DNA of 64,000 nt, from positions 1,222,732 through 1,286,731 of the forward strand of contig NZ_JAQZCH010000001.1 in assembly GCF_028737325.1 (NCBI RefSeq), written 5' to 3'. This DNA comes from Microbacterium thalli. Its GTDB lineage: Bacteria > Actinomycetota > Actinomycetes > Actinomycetales > Microbacteriaceae. The notes under the pieces are model-generated. The model saw only the letters and a program-made list of their open reading frames with translations, had not been told where the DNA came from and searched no databases. The position numbers and the translations under genes are program-made. Positions 1 to 8,223 of this stretch are shown piece by piece. Numbering within the stretch: the first letter of the stretch is position 1; each line of letters begins with the position of its first letter.

Positions 1-1
1 G

Positions 2-1261
2 TACCGCGATTGGGCCCGGGTCGTCGCCCCCGCGGAGCGCGCTGAGCGCCTGCGCCGCGTGGCCGACCTGCACCGCGAACGCCGCGACGAGCTGGCCGCG
101 ATCATCGTGCGCGAGATGGGCAAGCCGCTCGCGGCCGCGGAGGGCGAGGTCGACTTCGCCGCCGACATCACCGCGTACTACGCCGACCACGTCGACCAGA
201 TCACCGGTGACACCCCCATCCCGATCGAGGGCGAGGGCGAAGCGGTGATCCGGCGCTCCCCGTTGGGCGTGCTGCTCGGCATCATGCCGTGGAACTTTCC
301 GTACTACCAGGTGGCGCGGTTCGCCGCTCCGAACATCGCGGTGGGCAACACGATCCTGCTCAAGCACGCGCCGCAGTGCCCCGAGTCGGCGGCGGCGATC
401 GCCGACATCTATCGGGATGCCGGCTTCCCGGAGGGCGTCTACACGAACCTCTACATCAGCAACGAGCAGGCCGCCGACGTCATCGCCGACCCGCGGGTGC
501 AGGGCGTGTCGGTGACCGGGTCGGAGCGTGCCGGATCGGCCGTGGCCGAGGTCGCCGGCCGTCACTTGAAGAAGGTGGCGCTCGAGCTGGGCGGGTCCGA
601 CCCGTTCATCCTGCTGTCGACGGATGACCTGGACGCCGCGGTGTCGGCCGCCGCGGAAGCGCGCCTCGACAACGTCGGGCAGTCCTGCAACGGTGCGAAG
701 CGCTTCATCGTCGTCGACGGGCTCTATGACGCCTTCGTCGAGAAGTTCGCGGCGGCGCTCGCCGAGGCGAAGGTCGGCGACCCGTTCGCCGAGGACACCG
801 TGCTCGGACCGCTGTCGTCGCTCGCGGCCGCGGAACGTCTCGCCGAGCAGGTGGACCGCGCCGTGAGCCAGGGCGCGACGGTGGTCACGGGCGGCCAGCG
901 CGACGGCGCCTTCTATCCGGGCACCGTGCTCACGGGCGTGACGCCCGACATGGACGCCTACCGCGAGGAGTTCTTCGGTCCCGTCGGCGTCGTCTATCGC
1001 GTCGCCGACGAGGCTGAGGCGATCGAGCTCGCGAACGACACCCCGTTCGGGCTGGGTTCGTACGTCTTCACGACGGATGCCGCGCAGGCGGCCCGGGTCG
1101 CGGATGCCATCGAGGCCGGCATGGTCTACATCAACGTCGTCCTCGCGGATGAGGCGGGCCTGCCGTTCGGCGGAGTCAAGCGCAGTGGCACGTCGCGGGA
1201 GCTCGGACTGCTCGCGGCGGACGAATTCGTCAATAAGAAACTCATCCGCACCGGGGCCTGA
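2..1261 (+). CDS. Aldehyde dehydrogenase, succinate-semialdehyde type, 5' end outside window
   Basis: NAD(P)-dependent cytoplasmic aldehyde dehydrogenase that oxidises an aldehyde to the acid. By resemblance the substrate is succinate semialdehyde. The frame is open from base 2, so roughly 40 N-terminal residues of a ~460-residue family member lie before the window and the GTG at 59 is internal. Visible motifs are PWNFPYYQ (287-310), ELGGSDPF with the general-base Glu (584-607), GQSCNG with the nucleophilic Cys (677-694), and FGGVKRSG near the C-terminus. The GQSC and GAKRF context is like GabD1 enzymes. Cofactor preference cannot be read. The stop codon at 1259-1261 runs directly into a tandem repeat array. 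Confidence 0.9.
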   Translation, partial: YRDWARVVAPAERAERLRRVADLHRERRDELAAIIVREMGKPLAAAEGEVDFAADITAYYADHVDQITGDTPIPIEGEGEAVIRRSPLGVLLGIMPWNFPYYQVARFAAPNIAVGNTILLKHAPQCPESAAAIADIYRDAGFPEGVYTNLYISNEQAADVIADPRVQGVSVTGSERAGSAVAEVAGRHLKKVALELGGSDPFILLSTDDLDAAVSAAAEARLDNVGQSCNGAKRFIVVDGLYDAFVEKFAAALAEAKVGDPFAEDTVLGPLSSLAAAERLAEQVDRAVSQGATVVTGGQRDGAFYPGTVLTGVTPDMDAYREEFFGPVGVVYRVADEAEAIELANDTPFGLGSYVFTTDAAQAARVADAIEAGMVYINVVLADEAGLPFGGVKRSGTSRELGLLAADEFVNKKLIRTGA

Positions 1262-1265
1262 CGCC

Positions 1266-1363
1266 GCGGGGGCCTGACTCGGTGGGGGCCCGACTGGGCG
1301 GGGGCCTGCCTCGGCGGGGCCCGCCTCTGCGGGGGCCCGACTTGGCGGGGCCCGCCCGACTCG
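1266..1363. repeat. Six imperfect tandem copies of a 16-bp GC-rich unit
   Basis: Units of the form GYGGGGGCCYGMCTSG begin at 1266, 1282, 1298, 1314 (15 bp), 1329 and 1345 (19 bp). The array starts five bases after the aldehyde dehydrogenase stop. The gene's own last codons (CCGGGGCCTGACGCCG, 1251-1266) resemble the unit, which suggests the array grew by duplication of the stop-codon region. It lies between convergent genes and has no plausible coding frame. The gene-free stretch 1262-1568 holds this array, the GTGCC array, and a short direct repeat of GCGCGCGTGCG ending in TCTAG just before 1569. Confidence 0.75.
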
Positions 1364-1435
1364 GTGAGAGCCGGACGGCCCCGGAGCTGAATAACCGACT
1401 CATACTTCCGGGGGCGCGTCGGCGATCCTGCGCCC

Positions 1436-1510
1436 GTGCCGTGCCGTGCCGTGCCGTGCCGTGCCGTGCCGTGCCGTGCCGTGCCGTGCCGTGCCGTGCC
1501 GTGCCGTGCC
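1436..1510. repeat. (GTGCC)15 perfect pentanucleotide tandem repeat
   Basis: Fifteen uninterrupted copies of GTGCC occupy 75 bp between the convergent aldehyde dehydrogenase and DUF222/HNH genes. A perfect five-base array is expected to be prone to replication slippage, so copy number probably varies between strains. It is not inside a supported gene. Confidence 0.97.
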
Positions 1511-1568
1511 CGTCCCTCGGAAGGGCGCCGCGGAGACGCGCGCGTGCGTCTAGGCGCGCGCGTGCGGT

Positions 1569-2978
1569 CTAGAAGGGTGGCTGAGACGCGGGCGGCGCGT
1601 TCGGCGGGGGTGCCGGCGCTGTCCCGGGCGGCGCTGTCCCGGGCGGTGCTGTGCTCGGGATGCCCGGTGTGAAGCAGACGGCTGGGATGGGTACGTCTTC
1701 GCGGTAGGTCCGTCCGCCCGGTGAGGTCCATTCGAGGACGCCACCGCCGAGTTGTGTGACGTTCCAGTCGGTGAATTGCTTCATCGAGTGGTGTCTCTGG
1801 CAGAGGTGGGCGAGGTTGTAGATGTGCGTGTGGCCGCCCAACGCGTGGTCGACGGTGTGATCGATCTCACAGCGGATCGCGGCGCGTCGGCATCCGGGGA
1901 ACCGGCAGTGCTGATCCCTTGCTTGAAGCAGGCGTCGCATGGATGCGGTGGGCCGGTAGGTGTCGGTTTCGACCGGGGTGCGGGTGATCGGGTCGATGTA
2001 CAGCCGGTCCCATGAAGTTGTCTGCCCGGCGAGTTCGCGGGCGGTGTCGGCGTCGATGAGTCCGGTGCCGACGGCTTCGGCGGGACCGTGGTCGGTTCCG
2101 GTGAGGGTGTCTGCAGTGACGACGACCTGCACCCGCGCACGGATCGCGCCGAGAGGGCCAGGTGCGTCGGTGCCGTAGGTCGGATCCACTGCCGGAGCGC
2201 CACTGAGCACCAGGTCGGCAAGCGCGTCCGCGCGGAGCTGATCCATCGTGCGGGCGTCAGGCTCGGTTGCGTCCCCAGTGCCAGCCCCCGCAGCACCCGC
2301 ACCCGCCGCTGCGGCATCCACCCCCGCCGCTCGGGCATCCTTCACGGACTGGCCCATCTGCGTGAGCCGGTCCAACATCCCCGCGACGATCACGGTGGGC
2401 AGGGTCGCGATCAGGTCCGACATCCCGTCCGCCCCCGGAAGCACCCGAACACACCGGCCCGCGGCGGCGTCCCGGTGCCGGTCGGTGAACTCCCGCGGGT
2501 GCATCCGCTCCGCCAACGCTCTCAGCGGCTCGCGCACGCGCACCGCAATGTCGCGCTGACAGATGTCGATCGCCGCTTCCTCGAACGCGGGTCGAACCTC
2601 CGCCGGCACCACCATCCCGGCCTTCACGACCACCTCTACGTGATCGCGGGTGATCCGCCGGGTCTCCCAGGCCGCGAACACCGCCGGGTAGTCGTCGACG
2701 ATCGTCATCGCGTGGTCGATGTCGTGCTGCAACCGCCGATCCGACCGCCCCGCGAGCCCCGCGGCCTCCGCAGCGACAGACCGCAACTCCATGTCCGATG
2801 CCATACCCCGCACCCCACCGACGTGTGCGACGCGCAACGCCGACCGCCCCACCTCAGCCAATGCCCGAACGAGCGCGACATCCCCCGTGTGCGCAGCATC
2901 CAGCGCCTCGGCGAACGCACCGAGCGCACCGGCGTGAGGACTCAATCCCACCGCGCCGCCACCGCTCGTCGTTGCCAT
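1569..2978 (-). CDS. DUF222 (13E12-type) protein with C-terminal HNH endonuclease domain
   Basis: Member of the actinobacterial DUF222/HNH family, which is usually multicopy in Microbacteriaceae and of unproven role. The alpha-helical DUF222 region covers most of the first 300 residues. An HNH motif follows at about residues 355-405: CRFPGC, then CEIDHTVDHALGG, then NLAHLCQRHHSMKQ, with the Cys pairs and His residues of an intact zinc-stabilised HNH fold. The extreme C-terminus is a Pro/Ala/Thr-rich tail with PPGTA repeats. Start chosen at ATG 2978 (MATTSGG, 469 aa). A GTG at 3038 would add 20 residues, and neither start has a clear ribosome binding site. The gene reads towards the GTGCC array. 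Confidence 0.85.
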   Translation of the reverse strand: MATTSGGGAVGLSPHAGALGAFAEALDAAHTGDVALVRALAEVGRSALRVAHVGGVRGMASDMELRSVAAEAAGLAGRSDRRLQHDIDHAMTIVDDYPAVFAAWETRRITRDHVEVVVKAGMVVPAEVRPAFEEAAIDICQRDIAVRVREPLRALAERMHPREFTDRHRDAAAGRCVRVLPGADGMSDLIATLPTVIVAGMLDRLTQMGQSVKDARAAGVDAAAAGAGAAGAGTGDATEPDARTMDQLRADALADLVLSGAPAVDPTYGTDAPGPLGAIRARVQVVVTADTLTGTDHGPAEAVGTGLIDADTARELAGQTTSWDRLYIDPITRTPVETDTYRPTASMRRLLQARDQHCRFPGCRRAAIRCEIDHTVDHALGGHTHIYNLAHLCQRHHSMKQFTDWNVTQLGGGVLEWTSPGGRTYREDVPIPAVCFTPGIPSTAPPGTAPPGTAPAPPPNAPPASQPPF

Positions 2979-3211
2979 ATGTCCATGATCGCGCGAACCA
3001 CCGACATCCGAACGGCCCTCACGCGCCCTCGGGGACACATCGCGACATTGCGCCGGTGGGGAGGGGTCGACCGCCGTCGTTCGCGACCGTCGTGCGCATG
3101 ACGTACACTGGGAGGAGCAGTCGAAATCTGCATTCTTTCGCTGTGCCCGAGCAACTGTGACGGTATGGCATATGAAAGAGTGCGGGTCGACCTCGGGATC
3201 CTCGGATCTCT

Positions 3212-3284
<73 letters not shown>

Positions 3285-3319
3285 CGCGTCGGCGTCAGCC
3301 GGCTCACGGAAGGTATCAG

Positions 3320-3586
3320 GTGGGTTCGATGGTCCAAGAGGGTGGCGAAGTCGTCGCCGCAGGTGGCGCGCCCCGCGAGAAGAAGCCCAACATCTTCGCG
3401 CGGATCATCATCTTCATCCGCCAGGTGTTCGCCGAACTCCGCAAGGTCGTCACCCCGACCCGCCAGGAGCTCGTGAAGTTCACGGCTGTGGTCCTCGGGT
3501 TCGTCGTCGTCATGATGGCGCTGGTGTACGGCCTCGACGTCCTGTTCGTCTGGATCACGACCGTCGTCTTCGGCGTCCCGCGCTGA
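3320..3586 (+). CDS. secE: Preprotein translocase subunit SecE
   Basis: Small essential membrane subunit that clamps SecY in the Sec channel. The protein has a short hydrophilic N-terminus ([16 protein letters not shown]), an amphipathic helix with the conserved [13 protein letters not shown] segment, and one transmembrane helix ([19 protein letters not shown]). GTG 3320 is chosen because GGAAGG (3308-3313) sits 6 nt upstream. ATG 3329 (MVQEGG) is in frame and equally possible. The gene lies 35 bp after tRNA-Trp and before nusG, with a 7-bp hairpin (ATGCCTG/CAGGCAT, 3616-3634) in the gap to nusG. Confidence 0.95.
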   Translation: MGSMVQEGGEVVAAGGAPREKKPNIFARIIIFIRQVFAELRKVVTPTRQELVKFTAVVLGFVVVMMALVYGLDVLFVWITTVVFGVPR

Positions 3587-3660
3587 TCGACGGGCCCGGC
3601 CCGCACGACCCGCGAATGCCTGCCGCGCAGGCATCCCGACAATCGATGGAAGAGAACGCA

Positions 3661-4722
3661 GTGTCAGAACGCATCCCCGACGACGTCGACTGGGCCACGG
3701 CCGCCGAGCAGTCCAGCGAGGACGATGAGGCCCAGGAGGGCAACGTGCTCGCGGGCCAGGAGCGCTCCTCCGACGCCGCTGAGCACGCCGCCGTCCACGT
3801 GGTGGACGACGAGGCTGACGAGGACGACCTCGACCTCGACGGCATCGAGATCGACGACCCCGAGGCCGACGCCGTCGTCAACGACGCGCTCGAGATCGAC
3901 GAGACCTCCGAGGCCGAAGCCGCCGCCGAGGTGCTGACCGACTCGCTGGAGGAAGAGCGTGCCGAGCAGGCCGCCGAGGCCGCCGACGAGGTCGAGCCGT
4001 ACGACGGCCCCGAGCCCGACGTCGAGGTCTCGGATGAGACCGTCGATTACCTCTCCGAGTTCGAGGCTGCCGCCGGTATCGAGATCACGGTGGGCGAGGA
4101 CGAGGACCCCTACGAGGCATTCCGCTCCGAGCTGCGCATGCTCCCGGGCAAGTGGTACGTCATCCACTCCTACGCCGGGTTCGAGCGCAAGGTGAAGGCC
4201 AACATCGAGCAGCGCAAGTCGACGCTCGAGGTCGAGGAAGACATCTACCAGGTCGAGGTCCCCATGGAGGACGTCGTCGAGATCAAGAACGGTCAGCGCA
4301 AGATGGTCACGCGCGTCCGGATCCCCGGCTACGTGCTCGTGCGTATGGAGCTGACCGAAGACACCTGGTCGGTCGTTCGCCACACGCCCGGTGTCACGGG
4401 CTTCGTGGGCAACGCCCACAACCCCACGCCGCTGCGTTTCGACGAGGCGTTCAACATGCTCAAGTCGCTCGTCGAGGTCAAGGAAGCCGCTCCGGCCAAG
4501 GCGGGTGCCGCCAAGGGCGTCGCCGCTCCGGTCCGCAGCGTCGTCACCGAGGTCGACTTCGAGGTCGGCGAGACGATCACGATCAAGGAAGGCTCGTTCG
4601 CCGGCCTCCCCGGTTCGATCAGCGAGATCAAGCCCGAGAGCGGCAAGCTCACGGTGCTCGTGTCGCTCTTCGAGCGCGAGACCCCCGTCGAGCTCTCGTT
4701 CGACCAGGTCACCAAGCAGTAA
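3661..4722 (+). CDS. nusG: Transcription termination/antitermination factor NusG
   Basis: NusG binds RNA polymerase and modulates pausing, termination and transcription-translation coupling. Start GTG 3661 follows GGAAGAG (3648-3654) at 6 nt and gives 353 aa. Residues 1 to about 160 are an extended, strongly acidic region rich in Asp, Glu and Ala with no predicted fold, much longer than in E. coli (181 aa in total). The NGN domain begins near residue 163 ([15 protein letters not shown]). A KOW domain occupies about 299-353 ([19 protein letters not shown]). Long acidic N-termini occur in other actinobacterial NusG proteins; their role is unclear. A strong hairpin terminator follows. Confidence 0.97.
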   Translation: MSERIPDDVDWATAAEQSSEDDEAQEGNVLAGQERSSDAAEHAAVHVVDDEADEDDLDLDGIEIDDPEADAVVNDALEIDETSEAEAAAEVLTDSLEEERAEQAAEAADEVEPYDGPEPDVEVSDETVDYLSEFEAAAGIEITVGEDEDPYEAFRSELRMLPGKWYVIHSYAGFERKVKANIEQRKSTLEVEEDIYQVEVPMEDVVEIKNGQRKMVTRVRIPGYVLVRMELTEDTWSVVRHTPGVTGFVGNAHNPTPLRFDEAFNMLKSLVEVKEAAPAKAGAAKGVAAPVRSVVTEVDFEVGETITIKEGSFAGLPGSISEIKPESGKLTVLVSLFERETPVELSFDQVTKQ

Positions 4723-4736
4723 CGCGACCCGCGTCG

Positions 4737-4770
4737 CGCAACGCCCCTCGGTTCGCCGGGGGGCGTTGCG
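4737..4770 (+). terminator. Intrinsic terminator after nusG
   Basis: A perfect 11-bp stem (CGCAACGCCCC, 4737-4747, with GGGGCGTTGCG, 4760-4770) closes a 12-nt loop, 15 bp after the nusG stop. There is no T-tract, as is common in actinobacteria. It separates secE-nusG from rplK-rplA. Confidence 0.85.
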
Positions 4771-4832
4771 CCGTTCCCGGGTGGCGACGATCCGGAGGCA
4801 CACCGTCCCGGGCGCGACCGCTTCGGATGCGG

Positions 4833-4838
4833 TAAGCT
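4833..4838 (+). promoter_or_regulatory. Possible -10 element for rplK-rplA
   Basis: TAAGCT lies downstream of the nusG terminator and would place the transcript start near 4845, leaving a ~100-nt GC-rich leader before rplK. No good -35 was seen, so this is tentative. The leader contains short self-complementary segments (CGCTCGG/CCGAGCG, 4882-4900) that could serve L1 autoregulation. Confidence 0.35.
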
Positions 4839-4947
4839 TGGGGGGTTTGCGGGCGCTTGCGCGCTCGCGGAACGCACCGCCGCTCGGAGAGGCCGAGCGT
4901 GCGGGAGAGGGATGCCGCCCGGCATCCGCTCGACGAAAGGAAAACGA

Positions 4948-5379
4948 ATGGCACCGAAGAAGAAGGTGACCGGCCTGATCAAGCTTCAGATCAAGGCTGG
5001 AGCCGCCAACCCGGCGCCGCCGATCGGCCCCGCGCTCGGTCAGCATGGCGTCAACATCATGGAGTTCTGCAAGGCGTACAACGCCGCGACCGAGTCGCAG
5101 CGCGGCAACGTCATCCCCGTGGAGATCACCGTCTACGAGGACCGCAGCTTCACCTTCATCCTGAAGACCCCGCCCGCCGCGGAGCTCATCAAGAAGGCCG
5201 CCGGCGTCGCCAAGGGCTCGCCGACGCCCCACACGACCAAGGTCGCGAAGCTCACCAAGGACCAGGTCCGTGAGATCGCCGAGGCCAAGATGCCCGACCT
5301 GAACGCCAACGACATCGAGGCCGCCTCGCTGATCATCGCTGGCACCGCCCGTTCCATGGGCATCACGGTCGAGAGCTGA
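4948..5379 (+). CDS. rplK: 50S ribosomal protein L11
   Basis: Ribosomal protein of the GTPase-associated centre that binds 23S rRNA together with L10/L12. It is 143 aa, the usual length. The characteristic N-terminal segment [18 protein letters not shown] is intact, and the C-terminal RNA-binding domain ([17 protein letters not shown]) is present. ATG 4948 follows AAAGGAAAA. rplA follows 13 bp later in the same operon. Confidence 0.98.
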   Translation: MAPKKKVTGLIKLQIKAGAANPAPPIGPALGQHGVNIMEFCKAYNAATESQRGNVIPVEITVYEDRSFTFILKTPPAAELIKKAAGVAKGSPTPHTTKVAKLTKDQVREIAEAKMPDLNANDIEAASLIIAGTARSMGITVES

Positions 5380-5392
5380 GGGGGAGACGACA

Positions 5393-6082
5393 ATGGCTAA
5401 GTCCAAGGTTTACGAAGCAGCCGCGGCGAAGATCGACCGCGACAAGTTCTACAGCTCCACCGAGGCGGTTGCCCTCGCGAAGGACACCGGTTCGAAGAAG
5501 TTCGACTCGACCGTCGAGGTCGCGCTGAAGCTCGCCGTCGACCCGCGCAAGGCGGACCAGATGGTCCGTGGCACGGTCATCCTGCCGCACGGCACGGGTA
5601 AGACCGCGCGTGTCATCGTCTTCGCGACGGGCCCCGCGGCCGAGGCAGCCATCGCTGCCGGCGCCGACGAGGTCGGTGGCGCCGAGCTCATCGAGAAGGT
5701 CGCCGGCGGCTGGACGTCGTTCGACTCCGCCGTCTCGACCCCCGAGCTCATGGGCCAGGTCGGTCGTCTGGGTAAGGTCCTGGGTCCCCGTGGCCTCATG
5801 CCGAACCCCAAGACCGGCACCGTGACCCCCAACCCGGCCAAGGCCGTCGAGGAGATCAAGGGCGGAAAGATCGAGTTCCGTGTCGACAAGCACGCCAACG
5901 TGCACTTCGTCGTCGGCAAGGCCTCGTTCTCGGCCGAGCAGCTCGAGGAGAACTTCAACGCGGCGGTCGAAGAGATCGTCCGCCTGAAGCCCTCCAGCGC
6001 GAAGGGCCGTTACATCCAGAAGGGTGCCGTGTCGACCACGTTCGGCCCCGGCATCCCGCTGGACGTCAACGCGCTCGTCTGA
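5393..6082 (+). CDS. rplA: 50S ribosomal protein L1
   Basis: Ribosomal protein of the L1 stalk and usually the translational autoregulator of rplK-rplA. It is 229 aa, normal length, with the family signature [19 protein letters not shown] intact. ATG 5393 is preceded by GGGGGAG. The gene ends the operon at a strong hairpin. In many bacteria rplJ-rplL follow immediately; here they lie 9.3 kb downstream. Confidence 0.98.
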   Translation: MAKSKVYEAAAAKIDRDKFYSSTEAVALAKDTGSKKFDSTVEVALKLAVDPRKADQMVRGTVILPHGTGKTARVIVFATGPAAEAAIAAGADEVGGAELIEKVAGGWTSFDSAVSTPELMGQVGRLGKVLGPRGLMPNPKTGTVTPNPAKAVEEIKGGKIEFRVDKHANVHFVVGKASFSAEQLEENFNAAVEEIVRLKPSSAKGRYIQKGAVSTTFGPGIPLDVNALV

Positions 6083-6094
6083 TCGCAGCTTCTG

Positions 6095-6130
6095 CGAACG
6101 GGGTTCCGCCTTCGGGTGGGGCCCCGTTCG
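6095..6130 (+). terminator. Intrinsic terminator after rplA
   Basis: A 9-bp perfect stem, CGAACGGGG (6095-6103) with CCCCGTTCG (6122-6130), encloses a loop that contains a smaller GC-rich pairing. It begins 12 bp after the rplA stop. Confidence 0.8.
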
Positions 6131-6188
6131 TCGTCTCCGGCGCCGTGATGCCCGCCCGCCGGGCCACCGTGCGCGATAACGTCGGGAC

Positions 6189-7229
6189 ATGACGCGCGAC
6201 CTCTGCCACGTCCTCGGCATCGACGTCCCCATCGTGCTGGGCCCGTTCGGCGGCCTGTCGTCGCCCGAGCTCACCGCACTCGTCAGCGAGGCCGGGGGCC
6301 TCGGCTCGTTCGGACTGTACGGCTACGACGGCGTGCGCATCCGTGAGACGGCCGCGCAACTGCGGCAGCGGACCACGCGGCCGTTCGCGATGAACATCTG
6401 GCTGCCGCTCGGCGACGAGGTCACGCCGAGCGAGATCGACATCGCACCCGTGCGCGCCGCCCTGAGGCCCCTGTACGAAGCGGCCGGCGCTGCCCTGCCC
6501 GACGCCCCAGCGCGGTTCGTCCCCCCGCTCGACGAGCAGCTCGCGGCGGTCTGGGATGCCGCGCCCGCGGTGCTCAGCGTCGTCTACGGCGTCCCCGCGC
6601 CCGACGTGGTCGCCGAGGCGCACCGCCGCGGCATCCGGGTGATCGGCACGGCGACGTCCGTCGCCGAGGCGGTGGCGCTCGCGGCAGGGGGAGTGGATGC
6701 CGTCGTTGCGAGCGGTGCGGAAGCCGCCGGGCACCGGGTCTCGTTCCTCGCGGCACCCGAGCGCTCGCTCGTCGGCACGTTCGCCCTCGTCCCGCAGGCG
6801 GTCGACGCCGTCGACGTGCCCGTCATCGCCGCCGGTGGCATCGCGGATCGGCGTGGGGTCGCGGCGGCCTTCGCGCTCGGGGCCGCCGGAGTCCAGGTCG
6901 GCACCGCGTTCCTGCGCACGCGGCAGTCGGCTGCCTCGGCGGGGCACCGGCACGCGATCGCCGGCGCGCGCGACACCGGCACGGTGCTGACGCGGGCGAT
7001 GAGCGGCCGGTTGGCGCGCGGCATCCCGAATCGAGCGGTGCGTGACATCGAGACAGCCGGCGTCATCGCGCCCTTCCCGGCGCAGAACTGGCTCACCGGG
7101 GTGTTCCGGGCGGCGGCGGGCGGCGACCCCGAGCTGTCGTCGCTGTGGGCCGGTCAGGCCGCGGCGCTGGCCACACGCGAGGATGCCGCCGACGTATTCG
7201 CGGAGCTCGCTGCCGGTATTCCGGGCTGA
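6189..7229 (+). CDS. Nitronate monooxygenase family flavoprotein
   Basis: FMN-dependent TIM-barrel enzyme of the nitronate monooxygenase (2-nitropropane dioxygenase) family, which oxidises alkyl nitronates. It has 346 aa. The N-terminal substrate/FMN segment is GIDVPIVLGPFGGLSSPELTA. The C-terminal FMN-phosphate motifs are VPVIAAGGIADRRG and AAGVQVGTAFLRT. The conserved GAEAAGH loop contains the catalytic His. ATG 6189 lies 6 nt after TAACGT, suggesting a leaderless transcript independent of rplA. It converges with acylphosphatase 15 bp downstream. The family is broad and the true substrate is unknown. Confidence 0.85.
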   Translation: MTRDLCHVLGIDVPIVLGPFGGLSSPELTALVSEAGGLGSFGLYGYDGVRIRETAAQLRQRTTRPFAMNIWLPLGDEVTPSEIDIAPVRAALRPLYEAAGAALPDAPARFVPPLDEQLAAVWDAAPAVLSVVYGVPAPDVVAEAHRRGIRVIGTATSVAEAVALAAGGVDAVVASGAEAAGHRVSFLAAPERSLVGTFALVPQAVDAVDVPVIAAGGIADRRGVAAAFALGAAGVQVGTAFLRTRQSAASAGHRHAIAGARDTGTVLTRAMSGRLARGIPNRAVRDIETAGVIAPFPAQNWLTGVFRAAAGGDPELSSLWAGQAAALATREDAADVFAELAAGIPG

Positions 7230-7244
7230 GCGACCGGGCGCGGG

Positions 7245-7520
7245 TCAGGCGGTCTCACGCACCTCGAAAGCTGACGCGCCCGTGGGCTCGGTCTCGGTGA
7301 CGCGGGAGCGGTCGACGCGCGCACCGGGCGGCCCCTGCGTCATCCACGCGAGGACCTCGTCGACGGCAGCATCCGGTCCTTCGAGCACTGCCTCGACCGA
7401 GCCGTCGGCGCGATTGCGTACCCAGCCGGAAACGCGCGCGTCCCTAGCTGCGGCGCGCAGCGAGTAGCGGTAGCCGACGCCCTGGACGCGGCCGTCGACG
7501 ATCACGTGGACGCTTCGCAT
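7245..7520 (-). CDS. acyP: Acylphosphatase
   Basis: Small cytoplasmic hydrolase of acylphosphates such as 1,3-bisphosphoglycerate. It has 91 aa, the usual family length. The signature GRVQGVGYRYSLR holds the phosphate-binding loop and catalytic Arg, and GWVRNRADGSVEAVLEG holds the catalytic Asn. ATG 7520 is the natural start; longer readings in this frame run into non-homologous sequence. It lies 14 bp downstream of the lysE-type gene on the same strand and may be cotranscribed. Confidence 0.93.
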   Translation of the reverse strand: MRSVHVIVDGRVQGVGYRYSLRAAARDARVSGWVRNRADGSVEAVLEGPDAAVDEVLAWMTQGPPGARVDRSRVTETEPTGASAFEVRETA

Positions 7521-7534
7521 GAGCCCATCCTGCC

Positions 7535-8152
7535 TCACGGCCAGACGAGGCTCACCGCGATCGCGATCATCACGACGGCCACGATCGCGTCGAGCACACG
7601 CCAGGCGCGCGGCGTCGCGAGCACCCGGCTGAGCAGGCGCGCCCCGAACGCGAGCGAGAAGAACCAGACCACGCTGGCGGTCACCGCCCCGACGGCGAAC
7701 CAGCCGCGATCGGCGCCGTGGGTGGCGGCGATGCTGCCGAGGAGGAAGACCGTGTCGAGGTAGACGTGCGGGTTGAGCCACGTCAAGGCCAGACACGTCA
7801 GCGCCACGCTCACGCGGCGCGCGGATCGACCGCCTGCGGCCGGCGCCCGGGCGTCGAGGACCTCGCCGCTCGGCCGCCACGCCCGGCGCGCGGCGAGCAG
7901 GCCGTAGCCGAGGAGGAACGCTGCGCCCGCCCAGCGCACGACGGGCACCAGCCACGGCACGCTCTGCAGGACGAGCCCGAGCCCGGCCACACCGGCCACG
8001 ATCAGCACAGCGTCCGAGACCGCGCAGATGACCGCGACCAGCAGGACGTGCTCACGGCGGATGCCCTGGCGCAGGACGAACAGGTTCTGCGCGCCGATCG
8101 CGACGATGAGCGACAGGCCGAGGCCGAAGCCGGCGAGCGAAGCAGTGAGCAT
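7535..8152 (-). CDS. lysE: LysE/ArgO-family basic amino acid exporter
   Basis: Membrane exporter of lysine and/or arginine. The 205-aa protein has about six hydrophobic segments, with the family N-terminus GFGLGLSLIVAIGAQNLFVLRQG including the conserved GAQN. A second conserved segment is TWLNPHVYLDTVFLLGS. ATG 8152 is chosen because upstream residues in the same frame are not family-like. It is divergent from a LysG/ArgP-type LysR gene 71 bp away, the classical LysE-LysG arrangement in which the regulator activates the exporter when basic amino acids accumulate. Confidence 0.92.
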   Translation of the reverse strand: MLTASLAGFGLGLSLIVAIGAQNLFVLRQGIRREHVLLVAVICAVSDAVLIVAGVAGLGLVLQSVPWLVPVVRWAGAAFLLGYGLLAARRAWRPSGEVLDARAPAAGGRSARRVSVALTCLALTWLNPHVYLDTVFLLGSIAATHGADRGWFAVGAVTASVVWFFSLAFGARLLSRVLATPRAWRVLDAIVAVVMIAIAVSLVWP

Positions 8153-8223
8153 GTCTCGACGGTAGGCACGCCAGCAGGTACAGTCCAGTTCATGATTCTT
8201 CATCCCCGTAAGCGCGGCTGAAG

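Noticed and set aside
1436..1510. Possible CRISPR array
   Set aside because: The 5-bp units are perfectly contiguous with no spacers, and no cas gene is present.
3664..5406. 580-residue reverse-strand open frame across nusG-rplK-rplA
   Set aside because: Shadow of highly conserved ribosomal genes on the other strand; composition is Leu/Gly/Val/Asp mirror sequence with no family motif.
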